From contig CAKPNJ010000001.1 of assembly GCA_934168365.1 (NCBI GenBank), positions 124,001-188,000 of the forward strand: DNA of 64,000 nt, in the 5' to 3' direction. The DNA comes from an uncultured Clostridia bacterium (GTDB taxonomy: Bacteria > Bacillota > Clostridia > TANB77 > CAG-508). Position numbers and translations under genes: made by a program. Shown in pieces: positions 23,867 to 32,611 of this stretch (positions are counted from its first letter, which is position 1; each line of letters begins with the position of its first letter). The notes under the pieces are model-generated. The model did not search any database, was not told the DNA's origin, and saw only the letters and a program-made list of their open reading frames with translations.

Positions 23867-25176
23867 AAGCAGGATTTATATCATTAGGATGTAATAAAAA
23901 CTTAGTGGATACAGAAAAAACAATAGCATTATTTAAAGAACATGGATATGAAATAGTAAATAACCCAGAAGAGGCAGAAGTTATAATAATAAATACTTGT
24001 GGATTTATTGAATCCGCAAAAGAAGAAGCAATAAACACAATATTAGAAATGGCTGAGTACAAAAAACAAAATTGCAAATATTTAATAGCTATGGGATGCT
24101 TAGTAGAAAGATATAAAAAGGAACTTGAAAAATCTATTCCGGAAGTAGATTTATATATAAAATATAGTGAATATAGTACATTATGGAAACAGATAGAAAA
24201 GCTATTATCTAATGGAAAAGAAAATGTAGACTTTGATAAATTTACAGATAGAGTTATTACAACAGGAGAAAATTATGCATATATAAAAATAGCTGATGGT
24301 TGTAGTAATTGTTGCACATTCTGTGCAATTCCAAAAATTCGTGGAACGCAAAAAAGTAGAACAATGGAAAGCCTGGTAGAAGAAGCAAATAAACTAGCAG
24401 AGCAAGGTTATGAAGAAATAATTTTAACAGCTCAAGATACTACAAGATATGGACAAGATATATATGGTGAACCAAAACTTGCTGAGCTTTTGCAGGAGAT
24501 ATGTAAAATAGACAAAATAAAATGGATTAGAATATTGTATTCATACCCTGAAACTATTACAGACAAGCTAATTCATGTAATAAAAGAAAATGATAAAATA
24601 TGTAATTATTTTGATATTCCAATACAACATATTTCAGACAGTGTTTTAAAAAGAATGAATAGAAAAAGCAATGGAGAAAGTATTAGAAAGCTAATACAAA
24701 AATTAAGAAAAGAAATTCCAAATGTTATACTAAGAACAACCGTAATGGTTGGTTTTCCAGGTGAAACTGAAGAAGACTTTGAAGAACTATATAACTTTTT
24801 AAAAGAAGCTAAATTTGATAAACTTGGAGCATTTATGTATTCTAAAGAAGAAGGCACAGGAGCAGAAAAAATGCCAAATCAAATTCATCCAGCTACAAAG
24901 AAAAGCAGGTATAATAAAATAATGAAATTACAACAAGAGATTTCTAGAGAAAACTTGGAAAATAAAATTGGAACAACACAAAAAGCAAGAATTGATGGAA
25001 TAACCAAAAATCAAAAATACTATGTTGGCAGAACTTATATGGATGTACCAGAAATTGATGGAGTAGTATATATAAAAAATACAAAACAATTAAATTTAGG
25101 TAACTGGGTAGATTGCAAAATAACAGAAGTAAAAGATTATGATTTAATGGGGGAAATAACTTATGAGAACAAATAA
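23863..25176 (+). CDS. rimO: Ribosomal protein S12 methylthiotransferase RimO
   Basis: This radical-SAM enzyme adds a methylthio group to an Asp of S12. The 437-residue product has the N-terminal MTTase domain with ISLGCNKNLVDTE, INTCGFIESAKEEA and AMGCLVERY (three Cys). The radical-SAM motif is CSNCCTFCAIPKIRG (CxxxCxxC), and a C-terminal TRAM domain follows. Its ATG overlaps the capA-like stop, so it is translationally coupled. Confidence 0.95.
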   Translation: MKAGFISLGCNKNLVDTEKTIALFKEHGYEIVNNPEEAEVIIINTCGFIESAKEEAINTILEMAEYKKQNCKYLIAMGCLVERYKKELEKSIPEVDLYIKYSEYSTLWKQIEKLLSNGKENVDFDKFTDRVITTGENYAYIKIADGCSNCCTFCAIPKIRGTQKSRTMESLVEEANKLAEQGYEEIILTAQDTTRYGQDIYGEPKLAELLQEICKIDKIKWIRILYSYPETITDKLIHVIKENDKICNYFDIPIQHISDSVLKRMNRKSNGESIRKLIQKLRKEIPNVILRTTVMVGFPGETEEDFEELYNFLKEAKFDKLGAFMYSKEEGTGAEKMPNQIHPATKKSRYNKIMKLQQEISRENLENKIGTTQKARIDGITKNQKYYVGRTYMDVPEIDGVVYIKNTKQLNLGNWVDCKITEVKDYDLMGEITYENK

Positions 25177-25699
25177 AAAAATTATACTAACAGCAATATT
25201 ATTAGCAATGCTTATTATATTATCAAGATTTTTATCAATAAAAACACCAATTACTAAAATAAGCTTTGCATTTGTACCAACAATGTTATGCGCAATTTGG
25301 TTAGGACCAAAATGGACAATTTTATTAAATGTTTTAGGAGATGTTATAGGGGCAACTCTATTCCCATCAGGTGCATTTTTTATAGGATACACTATTAGTA
25401 CAGCAGTGTCAGCAGTAATATATGGATTTATATTATACAAAAAAGAACCAGACAGTTACAATGATAAGCAATTACTTTTAAGGCTTATAATTGCCACTAC
25501 ACTAGTAGCAATAGTAGTAAATATGGGCTTAAATACTTTATGGACAAGTATAACTACAGGAAAAGCTTTTTGGGCATTACTTGTAACTAGAATTGTAAAA
25601 CAACTTATTATGATTCCAATTCATGTTATAGTAATTTTTGCATTAGAAAAAGCATTAAGAAAGCCATTTGATAAATATGTAAGGAGCTCAAATGATTAA
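25163..25699 (+). CDS. ECF transporter substrate-binding (S) component, FolT-like
   Basis: This 178-residue protein has about six hydrophobic helices. The block LSRFLSIKTPITKISFAFVP followed by GDVIGATLFPSGAFFIG matches the folate-specific FolT S components. It overlaps rimO by 14 bases and is followed by the ATPase and EcfT genes, a complete small transporter operon. Folate or a related vitamin is the likely substrate. Confidence 0.85.
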   Translation: MRTNKKIILTAILLAMLIILSRFLSIKTPITKISFAFVPTMLCAIWLGPKWTILLNVLGDVIGATLFPSGAFFIGYTISTAVSAVIYGFILYKKEPDSYNDKQLLLRLIIATTLVAIVVNMGLNTLWTSITTGKAFWALLVTRIVKQLIMIPIHVIVIFALEKALRKPFDKYVRSSND

Positions 25700-26510
25700 A
25701 CTACAAAACGTTTCATTTAAATATAAAGAAAGCAACAAAATCTTAGATAATATCAGTTTTGAAGTACATGACGGAGAAATTATTTCTATTGTAGGAAAAA
25801 ATGGCTCTGGAAAATCAACTATAGGCAAACTAATAGCAGGAATTTTAAGGTTAAAAGAAGGCAATATTCTTATTGATGATTTAGACATAAAAAAATATCA
25901 AAATGAAATTAGAGATAAAGTTGGAATAGTATTTCAAAATCCAGAAAATCAAATAATTTTCAATTCAATTGAAGACGAATTATCATTTGCATTAAAAGGC
26001 TTATCTAAACAAGAAGTAGATAAAAGAATAAATGATGCATTAGAAAAAGTAGAGATGCTAGATTTTAAAAATAAAGACTTATACAATCTATCATTAGGAC
26101 AAAAACAAAGAATTATGATAGCAGAAATACTTGCTAAAAATCCTAAATATCTTATCTTTGACGAGCCAACAACTATGATCGATAGTATAGGAAAAGAAAA
26201 AATATACAAAATCATTAAAAACTTAAAACAGCAAGGTTATACAATTATTTGTATTACAAACTTAGCAGACGAAATATTATTGGCAGATAGAACTTTAGTA
26301 TTAGAACAAGGCAAAATTGCATTAGAAATAAAAAGAGAAGAATTAGTTGAAAAGGCTGAAGAACTAAGAAAATATGAAATCAAGCTTCCAACTATTTTAG
26401 AAATATTAGTAGAGCTACAAAAAAATGGAATACAGGTAAATGCTAAAGATTACACAATACCAGAATTAGTCAACTATTTAGTGACAGCTAAGGCAGGTGG
26501 TTCAAAATGA
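25692..26510 (+). CDS. ECF transporter ATP-binding protein with Asn in place of the switch His
   Basis: This 272-residue ABC ATPase has Walker A GKNGSGKST, Q-loop VFQNPENQ, signature LSLGQKQR, Walker B YLIFDEPT, and a C-terminal extension as in EcfA. The H-loop, normally ITHD, reads ITNLADE (codon AAC), so the switch His is missing. Only one ATPase gene is present where EcfA1/EcfA2 pairs are usual, so a partner may be encoded elsewhere. It overlaps both the S-component gene and ecfT. Confidence 0.88.
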   Translation: MIKLQNVSFKYKESNKILDNISFEVHDGEIISIVGKNGSGKSTIGKLIAGILRLKEGNILIDDLDIKKYQNEIRDKVGIVFQNPENQIIFNSIEDELSFALKGLSKQEVDKRINDALEKVEMLDFKNKDLYNLSLGQKQRIMIAEILAKNPKYLIFDEPTTMIDSIGKEKIYKIIKNLKQQGYTIICITNLADEILLADRTLVLEQGKIALEIKREELVEKAEELRKYEIKLPTILEILVELQKNGIQVNAKDYTIPELVNYLVTAKAGGSK

Positions 26511-27070
26511 AAAATGCAATTACATTTTTAGTGTTTCTTGCATATGCCACTTTAATATTTTTTATGCCTAATAATATTTGGCTAGCAAGTTTTGTAGTAG
26601 TAAACTTGATTTTAATGCTAATAATAAAAGTTAACTTTAAAAAGGCAATAATAAATCTAACTAAATACTTACCATTTATATTATTTACTTTTATATTCAA
26701 CATATTATTAGACAACTACATAAATGCAATTTGGATGGCAGTAAAATTATTACTAGTATGTAATGCAACATATATTTATTCAAGAACAATTACAGTAGCA
26801 CAACTTGCTAAAACAGTAAGAACAATATGCAAACCATTAGAAGTATTTAAAATAAACACAGAAGAAATTGAAGTATTAGTAAGTATTGCACTTTCAATGA
26901 TACCAGTATTAAAAAAAGAATATAGAGAAGTGAAAGAAGCGTGTAAAGCTAAAAATATAAACTTTAATATAAAAAATATGAAAATCATTTTATCAAAAAT
27001 ACTATTATCTACAATAAAAAGAATAAACGAAATAGACGAATCACTGGTAGAAAAAGGCTATGAATATTAA
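26507..27070 (+). CDS. ECF transporter transmembrane protein EcfT
   Basis: This 187-residue protein has an N-terminal run of four to five helices and the coupling segment SMIPVLKKEYREVKEACKAK, related to the EcfT Ala-Arg-Gly-type motifs that contact the ATPases. It is shorter than the usual 250-270 residues, with a reduced helix count. It starts within the ATPase stop codon. Confidence 0.82.
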   Translation: MKNAITFLVFLAYATLIFFMPNNIWLASFVVVNLILMLIIKVNFKKAIINLTKYLPFILFTFIFNILLDNYINAIWMAVKLLLVCNATYIYSRTITVAQLAKTVRTICKPLEVFKINTEEIEVLVSIALSMIPVLKKEYREVKEACKAKNINFNIKNMKIILSKILLSTIKRINEIDESLVEKGYEY

Positions 27071-27139
27071 AAATATAATGACAATTTTAAAAATATGATA
27101 TATAATTACAAAAAATAAAAGAATAAGGAGAAATGGAAT

Positions 27140-27601
27140 ATGGAAAGAGTAAGAGGATTTGAAGTAGCAAAAGGATTTGAACAAGCAGGAATAAATATGC
27201 CAGTGCGTAAAACAAAATATTCAGCAGGATATGATGTAGAAGCAGCAGAAGACTGTGTAATTCCAGCATTTAAAGCAGGACAAGCACCAACTTTAGTAAA
27301 AACAGGAATAAAAGCATATATGCCAGAAGATGAATATTTAATGCTTTGCAATAGAAGCTCTAATCCAAAGAAAAAAGGATTAGTATTATCAAATGGTGTT
27401 GGAATAGTAGATGGAGACTATTATGGAAATCCAGATAATGACGGACATATAATGTTTGCATTCTTTAATGTAAAAGCAGAAGATATTGAAATAAAAAAAG
27501 GAGACTGCATAGGACAAGCAATTTTTCAAAAATTTGGAATAGTTGACAATGATAATGCAGAAGGCGCTAGATTAGGTGGATTTGGCTCTACAACTAAATA
27601 A
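27140..27601 (+). CDS. dut: dUTP diphosphatase (trimeric type)
   Basis: This 153-residue protein has dUTPase motifs in order: KYSAGYDVEAAEDCVI (1), NRSSNPKKKGLVLSNGVG (2 and 3), and ARLGGFGSTTK at the C-terminus (5). It removes dUTP and supplies dUMP for thymidylate. RBS AAGGAG precedes ATG 27140. The terminator after it overlaps the carD promoter. Confidence 0.94.
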   Translation: MERVRGFEVAKGFEQAGINMPVRKTKYSAGYDVEAAEDCVIPAFKAGQAPTLVKTGIKAYMPEDEYLMLCNRSSNPKKKGLVLSNGVGIVDGDYYGNPDNDGHIMFAFFNVKAEDIEIKKGDCIGQAIFQKFGIVDNDNAEGARLGGFGSTTK

Positions 27602-27620
27602 GATATACATAAAAAATTTC

Positions 27621-27659
27621 AAAAAAACTGGTAAAAGTTTTGACTTTTGCCAGTTTTTG
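27621..27659 (+). terminator. dut terminator overlapping the carD promoter
   Basis: AAACTGGTAAAAG and CTTTTGCCAGTTT form the stem, followed by TTTTG. The carD -35 box lies in the loop and 3' arm. Confidence 0.7.
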
Positions 27660-27668
27660 TAGTATAAT
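27640..27668 (+). promoter_or_regulatory. Sigma-A promoter of carD
   Basis: TTGACT (27640-27645) and TATAAT (27663-27668) are separated by 17 bp and lie inside the dut terminator region. Confidence 0.8.
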
Positions 27669-27748
27669 ATATTTGCGGTTTAAAGAAGAGCCTAAAAACC
27701 TTTCTTAAATAAAAACCAAATATTTTGCAATAGAAAGGAGAGTCTTAC

Positions 27749-28321
27749 ATGTTTAATGTAGGTGATAAAATTGTATACCCAATGCATGGAGCAGGTACAA
27801 TTGATGCAATAGAAGAAAAAAATATTTTAGGAGAAAACCAATCTTATTATGTTATTAAAATGCCAGGTGAAGTTAAAGTAATGGTTCCAACAGATAGAGC
27901 AGAACAAATTGGTGTTAGAAATGTAATAGGAAAAGAAGAGGCAGAAAAAGTTATTTCAATTTTAGGAGAAGATGAAACAGAAATGTCTCAAAATTGGAAT
28001 AAAAGATATAGAGATAACATGGAAAAAATGAAAAGTGGAAGCATATATGAGGTTGCAGGGGTAGTTAGAAACCTAAGCTTTAAACAAAAAGAAAAAGGAC
28101 TTTCAACAGGTGAAAAGAAAATGCTTTCTAATGCAAAACAAATTTTAGTTAGTGAACTTGTATTAGCAGAACATGCTACACAAGATGAAGTTGAAGAATT
28201 AATAAATAATAAAATAGATATATCATTTAATGAATATAGAGCACCACAAGCAAACATTGATTTAAATGCAAGTGCTGTTAACAAATTTATTCCATTTGAT
28301 GATGATACAACAGAATTGTAA
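27749..28321 (+). CDS. CarD/CdnL-family transcriptional regulator
   Basis: This 190-residue protein has an N-terminal CarD/TRCF RNA-polymerase-interacting domain (FNVGDKIVYPMHGAGTIDAI, YYVIKMPGEVKVMVPTDRA) and a C-terminal helical DNA-binding domain. CdnL proteins stabilise open complexes at housekeeping promoters. It is monocistronic, with its own promoter and terminator. Confidence 0.93.
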   Translation: MFNVGDKIVYPMHGAGTIDAIEEKNILGENQSYYVIKMPGEVKVMVPTDRAEQIGVRNVIGKEEAEKVISILGEDETEMSQNWNKRYRDNMEKMKSGSIYEVAGVVRNLSFKQKEKGLSTGEKKMLSNAKQILVSELVLAEHATQDEVEELINNKIDISFNEYRAPQANIDLNASAVNKFIPFDDDTTEL

Positions 28322-28327
28322 AATACT

Positions 28328-28355
28328 AAAAAGGCGACAGAAATCGCCTTTTTTC
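28328..28355 (+). terminator. Terminator of carD
   Basis: AAAAAGGCGA and TCGCCTTTTT form the stem, followed by T. Confidence 0.85.
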
Positions 28356-28485
28356 TATTCTAAATAAATGACAAAAACTAAAAAACTTTTAGGAAAATAA
28401 GTTTCAATATTTGTCATAAAGTAAAGAAGGATTTAAACACTTTATGTCGAATAATATAAATAGTATGTAGAAAGGTTGTCAAAAA

Positions 28486-30276
28486 TTGGTAAGATATAGC
28501 GATGAACTAATTGAAGAAATAAAGTCAAGCAATGATATTGTAGATGTAATATCTAAATACGTAACCTTAAAAAGAAGTGGGAGAAACTTTTTCGGATTAT
28601 GTCCATTTCATAAAGAAAAATCTCCTTCTTTTGCTGTTTCACCAGATAAGCAAATATTTCATTGCTTTGGTTGTGGAGCAGGCGGAAATGTCATTCACTT
28701 TATATCAAAAATAGAAGGCTTAGACTTTAAAGATACTTTAGAATTACTAGCAAACAGAGTAAATATAGAATTACCAACTTTAGATAATTTAGAAGATGAT
28801 AAAACAGCAAGATTAAAATCAAAAGTATATGAAATAAATAAAATTGCGGCTGAATTTTATCATGAAAATTTATATAAACCTACATCAAAAACAGCACAAG
28901 AATATATTAAGAAAAGAAAACTTGATAATCGTACATTAAAGGCCTTTTTAATAGGATATGCAGGAAATTTTAATGAACTATATTTATTACTAAAACAAAA
29001 AGGTTACACAGAAGAAGAAATGCTAGCATCAAGCCTTGTTAAAAGAACCGAAAATGGTGGATATATGGATAGCTTCAGAAAGAGGCTAATGTTTCCTATA
29101 CAAGATGTTAGAGAGAGAGTTATTGCTTTTGGTGGTAGAGTATTAGATGACAGTAAACCAAAATACATAAACTCACCAGAAAATATAGTATATAGCAAAG
29201 GCAGAAATTTATTTGGACTTAATGTAGCTAAAAAGCATGATACTAAAAAAATAGTTATAGTAGAAGGCTATATGGATGCAATTTCGTTATATCAAAGAGG
29301 CATTACAAATGTTGTTGCATCACTTGGAACCGCTATGACAGAGGCACAAGGTCGCTTACTTAGAAGATATAGTGAACAAGTTATTTTAGGATATGATGCA
29401 GATGGAGCAGGACAAGCAGCTATATTAAGAGGAATGGAAATTTTGCAAAACTTAGGTTGTGATATTAGAGTATTGCAAATAGAAGGAGCAAAAGATCCAG
29501 ATGAATATGTATTAAAATATGGACCAGAGAGATTTCAAAAATGTGTAGACAATGCCATTTCTTTAGTAGAATTTAAAGTAAAAGTTTTATTAAAAGAATT
29601 AAACATAGAAAATACAAATGACAAAATAAAATTTTTAAATGAAATTGCTAAAATTTTAGCAAAAGTTACAAACCAAATGGAAAGAGAGATTTATGTAGAT
29701 AAAATTGCTAAAGAATACAAAATCTCTAAAGAAGCTATTTATGCAGAAGTAAATAAACTTATGTATAAAGACAACCAAGGAAGCAAAAAGCTAGAAAAAA
29801 GGGTAGTTACAATGGTACCAAAAGAAGAAAAAGAAAATAGCGTTTCTGAGGCAGTTCTAAAAAGAGAAAATTTAGTAATATATTTACTTATAAATGAATA
29901 TTCTAAATGTTATGAAAAAATAAAAAATTTAATTACATTAGACTATATTCAAGATGATACAAACAAACAAATTCTCAAAAAAATGTATGAAGAATTTGAA
30001 AAAGGAAATAGTAATACTAGTCAATTGCTAGATTGGTTTCAAGATGAAAAAATCATTAGTCATATTACAGAAATAATGGCTGGAGATTTTGAAATTACTG
30101 ATGTAAACAAGGCAATAGACGACCTTATTAGTATTTATGAAAAAGAAAAATTGATAAGTAGAAGAAATGAAATTTTGAAAAAGCTAGAAAGTGTTTCTGA
30201 AGCAGGTTCAGAAGAAGTAAAAGAATTAGAAAAGGAGCTTAACGATATTATTCTAAAACTAGCTAAAATCAAATAG
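28486..30276 (+). CDS. dnaG: DNA primase DnaG, TTG start
   Basis: The primase makes RNA primers for replication. The 596-residue product has the N-terminal zinc ribbon (CPFHKEKSPSFAVSP, FHCFGCGAGG), the Toprim core (VEGYMDAISLYQRG, GYDADGAGQAA) and a C-terminal helicase-interaction region. It starts at TTG 28486 in GVRYSDELI-like context (here VRYSDELI); the RBS AAAGG is 9-10 bases upstream, so initiation may be weak. It is followed by sigA in the macromolecular-synthesis operon. Confidence 0.95.
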   Translation: MVRYSDELIEEIKSSNDIVDVISKYVTLKRSGRNFFGLCPFHKEKSPSFAVSPDKQIFHCFGCGAGGNVIHFISKIEGLDFKDTLELLANRVNIELPTLDNLEDDKTARLKSKVYEINKIAAEFYHENLYKPTSKTAQEYIKKRKLDNRTLKAFLIGYAGNFNELYLLLKQKGYTEEEMLASSLVKRTENGGYMDSFRKRLMFPIQDVRERVIAFGGRVLDDSKPKYINSPENIVYSKGRNLFGLNVAKKHDTKKIVIVEGYMDAISLYQRGITNVVASLGTAMTEAQGRLLRRYSEQVILGYDADGAGQAAILRGMEILQNLGCDIRVLQIEGAKDPDEYVLKYGPERFQKCVDNAISLVEFKVKVLLKELNIENTNDKIKFLNEIAKILAKVTNQMEREIYVDKIAKEYKISKEAIYAEVNKLMYKDNQGSKKLEKRVVTMVPKEEKENSVSEAVLKRENLVIYLLINEYSKCYEKIKNLITLDYIQDDTNKQILKKMYEEFEKGNSNTSQLLDWFQDEKIISHITEIMAGDFEITDVNKAIDDLISIYEKEKLISRRNEILKKLESVSEAGSEEVKELEKELNDIILKLAKIK

Positions 30277-30288
30277 GAGGTTTTATAT

Positions 30289-31665
30289 ATGAAAAAGAAG
30301 CAAGAAGATGAGCCAATAGTAGAAGCTGAAGTTGTGAAAACAGAAGTACCTAAAAAAGAAAAAAAGACTAAAACTCCAAAGACTGAAGAAATAGAAAAAA
30401 AAGAAAAGAAAACTAAAAAGGTAACTGAAGAAGTAAAAGAAACAGAAAAGAAAGTTGAAAAAACAACTGAAAAGAAACCTAAAAAGGCTCAAAAGCTAGA
30501 AGAGAATAAACAAGACATTAAGGAAGAAAATAAACCTGTAGAGGAAACGGCTGAAGAGGAAAAACCAAAAGTAAAAAAATTAGAGGAAGTTAGCAAAGAA
30601 AAAGTAGAGAACATACTAAAAAGAGCAAAAGAAAATGGAAAAATTACTTATGGTGAACTTGCTAATGAATTAGAAAATACAAATCCAGACCAAATAGAAG
30701 AGGTATTTGATACTTTTGAAGATTTAGGCGTAGACGTTTTGAAAGATGATCTAGATACAGAACCAAATTTAGATGACTTAAGAGAAGTTGAGAACATCAA
30801 ATTAGATGACATAGATTTAATAAACATGGATGGAATAAGTGTTGATGATCCTGTTAGAATGTATTTAAGAGAAATAGGAAAAATTCCATTGTTAACATAT
30901 GAACAAGAGCTAGAGTTAGCACAAAGAATCTTGGACGGAGATGAAAGTGCAAAACAAAAACTAACAGAGTCTAACCTAAGATTGGTAGTAAGTATAGCAA
31001 AAAAATATGTTGGTAGAGGAATGTTATTACTAGACTTAATTCAAGAAGGAAACATGGGCTTAATCAAAGCAGTAGAAAAGTTTGATTACACTAAAGGCTA
31101 CAAATTTAGTACTTATGCAACATGGTGGATTAGACAGGCAATTACAAGAGCAATTGCAGACCAAGCTAGAACTATACGTATACCAGTTCATATGGTAGAA
31201 ACAATAAATAAATTGATTAGAACTTCAAGACATTTATTACAACAAAATGGTAGAGAACCAACACCGGAAGAAATTGCAGCAGAAATGGAAATTCCAGTAG
31301 AAAGAGTTGCGGAAATTCAAAAAATAGCACAAGACCCTGTATCTTTGGAAACTCCAATAGGAGAAGAAGATGACAGCCACTTAGAGGACTTTATTCAAGA
31401 CGAAGATACACCAGCACCACAAGATTCAGCAGCATATACATTACTTAGAGAACAACTAGAAGAAGTAATGGAAACACTAACACCAAGAGAAGCTAAAGTG
31501 CTAAAATTAAGATTTGGGTTAGAAGATGGAAAAGCTAGAACTCTTGAAGAGGTAGGAAGAGAATTTATGGTTACTCGTGAGAGAATTAGACAAATAGAAG
31601 CAAAAGCATTAAGAAAATTAAGACACCCAAGTAGAAGTAAAAAACTAAGAGACTATATGAATTAA
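30289..31665 (+). CDS. sigA: Primary sigma factor SigA/RpoD
   Basis: This 458-residue sigma-70 has region 1.2 ([20 protein letters not shown]), region 2 ([40 protein letters not shown]), region 3, and region 4 ([33 protein letters not shown]). The first 100 residues are an unusually Lys/Glu-rich low-complexity segment before a short region 1.1-like domain. It lies 12 bases after dnaG, the conserved operon order. Confidence 0.96.
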   Translation: MKKKQEDEPIVEAEVVKTEVPKKEKKTKTPKTEEIEKKEKKTKKVTEEVKETEKKVEKTTEKKPKKAQKLEENKQDIKEENKPVEETAEEEKPKVKKLEEVSKEKVENILKRAKENGKITYGELANELENTNPDQIEEVFDTFEDLGVDVLKDDLDTEPNLDDLREVENIKLDDIDLINMDGISVDDPVRMYLREIGKIPLLTYEQELELAQRILDGDESAKQKLTESNLRLVVSIAKKYVGRGMLLLDLIQEGNMGLIKAVEKFDYTKGYKFSTYATWWIRQAITRAIADQARTIRIPVHMVETINKLIRTSRHLLQQNGREPTPEEIAAEMEIPVERVAEIQKIAQDPVSLETPIGEEDDSHLEDFIQDEDTPAPQDSAAYTLLREQLEEVMETLTPREAKVLKLRFGLEDGKARTLEEVGREFMVTRERIRQIEAKALRKLRHPSRSKKLRDYMN

Positions 31666-31693
31666 AAGATTATATTTAAACCAAAATTAAGTA

Positions 31694-31721
31694 AAAAGCT
31701 GGACAAAAGTCCAGCTTTTAG
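31694..31721 (+). terminator. Terminator of dnaG-sigA
   Basis: AAAAGCTGGAC and GTCCAGCTTTT form the stem with an AAAA loop. Confidence 0.85.
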
Positions 31722-31741
31722 CATTACTTTGACCGAAAAGC

Positions 31742-31770
31742 TTGATTTTTATGGAATAATGTGGTACAAT
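31742..31770 (+). promoter_or_regulatory. Sigma-A promoter of the gene at 31845
   Basis: TTGATT (31742-31747) and TACAAT (31765-31770) are separated by 17 bp. Confidence 0.7.
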
Positions 31771-31844
31771 ATATACGTATTACGGGAAAATAACCTTAAA
31801 AATGGAGGTGAAAATTCTTAAAATTGAAATTTTAAGAAGAAATT

Positions 31845-32150
31845 ATGGGATTTATAAATGGAGTAAAAACAATATTTAGTGATTTAAAAGAATATATTAA
31901 TCAAATAGATTGTCCTGATGAGGAGGAATTAGTAACAGATCCAGAACTAGTGGAATCTTTACAATCAATTGAAAAAAGGGAAGAGGCTTTCAAAAAATCT
32001 TCAACAAGCAAAAAAGGCGGAAAAGGAAATTCAGGTAAGCAACAAGTTGTAGAAACTGTAGCTATTGATCCAAAGGCAGTAGAAGCAATGGCAAAAGAAG
32101 CACAAGAAAAACAACAACCAGTTGTGGAAAAAGATGGAGAAGAAAGATAA
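31845..32150 (+). CDS. Small acidic-basic protein of unknown function
   Basis: This 101-residue soluble protein has an N-terminal amphipathic part (MGFINGVKTIFSDLKEYINQ), an acidic stretch with DCPDEEELVTDPEL, and a Lys/Gly/Gln-rich disordered tail. No family is recognised. The nearest good RBS (GGAGGTG, 31804-31810) is 34 bases from the ATG, and a 10-bp hairpin (31815-31838) sits between them and could bring the two together. A TAA blocks any longer in-frame version. Confidence 0.6.
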   Translation: MGFINGVKTIFSDLKEYINQIDCPDEEELVTDPELVESLQSIEKREEAFKKSSTSKKGGKGNSGKQQVVETVAIDPKAVEAMAKEAQEKQQPVVEKDGEER

Positions 32151-32165
32151 TAATGAAGAATAATG

Positions 32166-32193
32166 AAAAAGTTGAGGCTTTCTCAACTTTTTT
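32166..32193 (+). terminator. Terminator after the gene at 31845
   Basis: AAAAAGTTGAG and CTCAACTTTTTT form the stem. Confidence 0.85.
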
Positions 32194-32204
32194 AACTTAT
32201 TTTA

Positions 32205-32233
32205 TTGACAAAAATAAAAACACATATTATAAT
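32205..32233 (+). promoter_or_regulatory. Sigma-A promoter of tRNA-Met
   Basis: TTGACA (32205-32210) and TATAAT (32228-32233) are separated by 17 bp; a full consensus match. Confidence 0.85.
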
Positions 32234-32259
32234 ATAAATCACGTTAGCAAATAACATAT

Positions 32260-32336
32260 GGCGAGGTAGCTCAGTTGGCTAGAGCAATCGGTTCATACCC
32301 GATAGGTCGTGAGTTCGAATCTCACCCTCGCTACCA
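32260..32336 (+). tRNA. tRNA-Met (CAT anticodon, elongator)
   Basis: The 77-nt cloverleaf has acceptor GGCGAGG/CCTCGCT, D-arm GCTC..GAGC, anticodon stem ATCGG/CCGAT with loop TTCATAC, variable loop AGGTC, T-arm GTGAG-TTCGAAT-CTCAC and an encoded CCA. The anticodon is CAT. The anticodon stem lacks the three G-C pairs of initiator tRNA, so it is the elongator (or a lysidine-modified Ile isoacceptor, less likely). Confidence 0.93.
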
Positions 32337-32363
32337 AAAACGACTAGATATCTAGTCGTTTTT
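32335..32363 (+). terminator. Terminator of tRNA-Met
   Basis: AAAAACGACTAGAT and ATCTAGTCGTTTTT form a perfect palindrome. Confidence 0.9.
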
Positions 32364-32368
32364 ATATT

Positions 32369-32587
32369 TTATTCTATTTTTCTTTCAGAGCGAGAATTGC
32401 ACATTTTTTCATATTCTTTGCATTTTATTTTATATTCAATTTGTTGTGTCATATATCTATAATACATATATGCCTGTTCGTACTGCATACATGGATTAAA
32501 CATATTAGGATCTCCCATAATAGGGTCGCAACCAATATCATAATTCATATAAGGTGGAAAATTAAAATTAGAATCATTTTTATCCAT
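32369..32587 (-). CDS. Small Tyr/Met-rich protein, possible spore coat component
   Basis: This 72-residue protein is rich in Asn, Pro, Met, Tyr and Cys (PPYMNYDIGCDPIMGDPNMF, MYYRYMTQQIEY). The composition is typical of small clostridial coat-associated proteins. RBS GGGAG. It is directly downstream of ylbJ on the same strand, which fits a sporulation role, but no family is recognised. Confidence 0.55.
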   Translation of the reverse strand: MDKNDSNFNFPPYMNYDIGCDPIMGDPNMFNPCMQYEQAYMYYRYMTQQIEYKIKCKEYEKMCNSRSERKIE

Positions 32588-32611
32588 AAAACAAAACTCC
32601 CTTCAATAATC

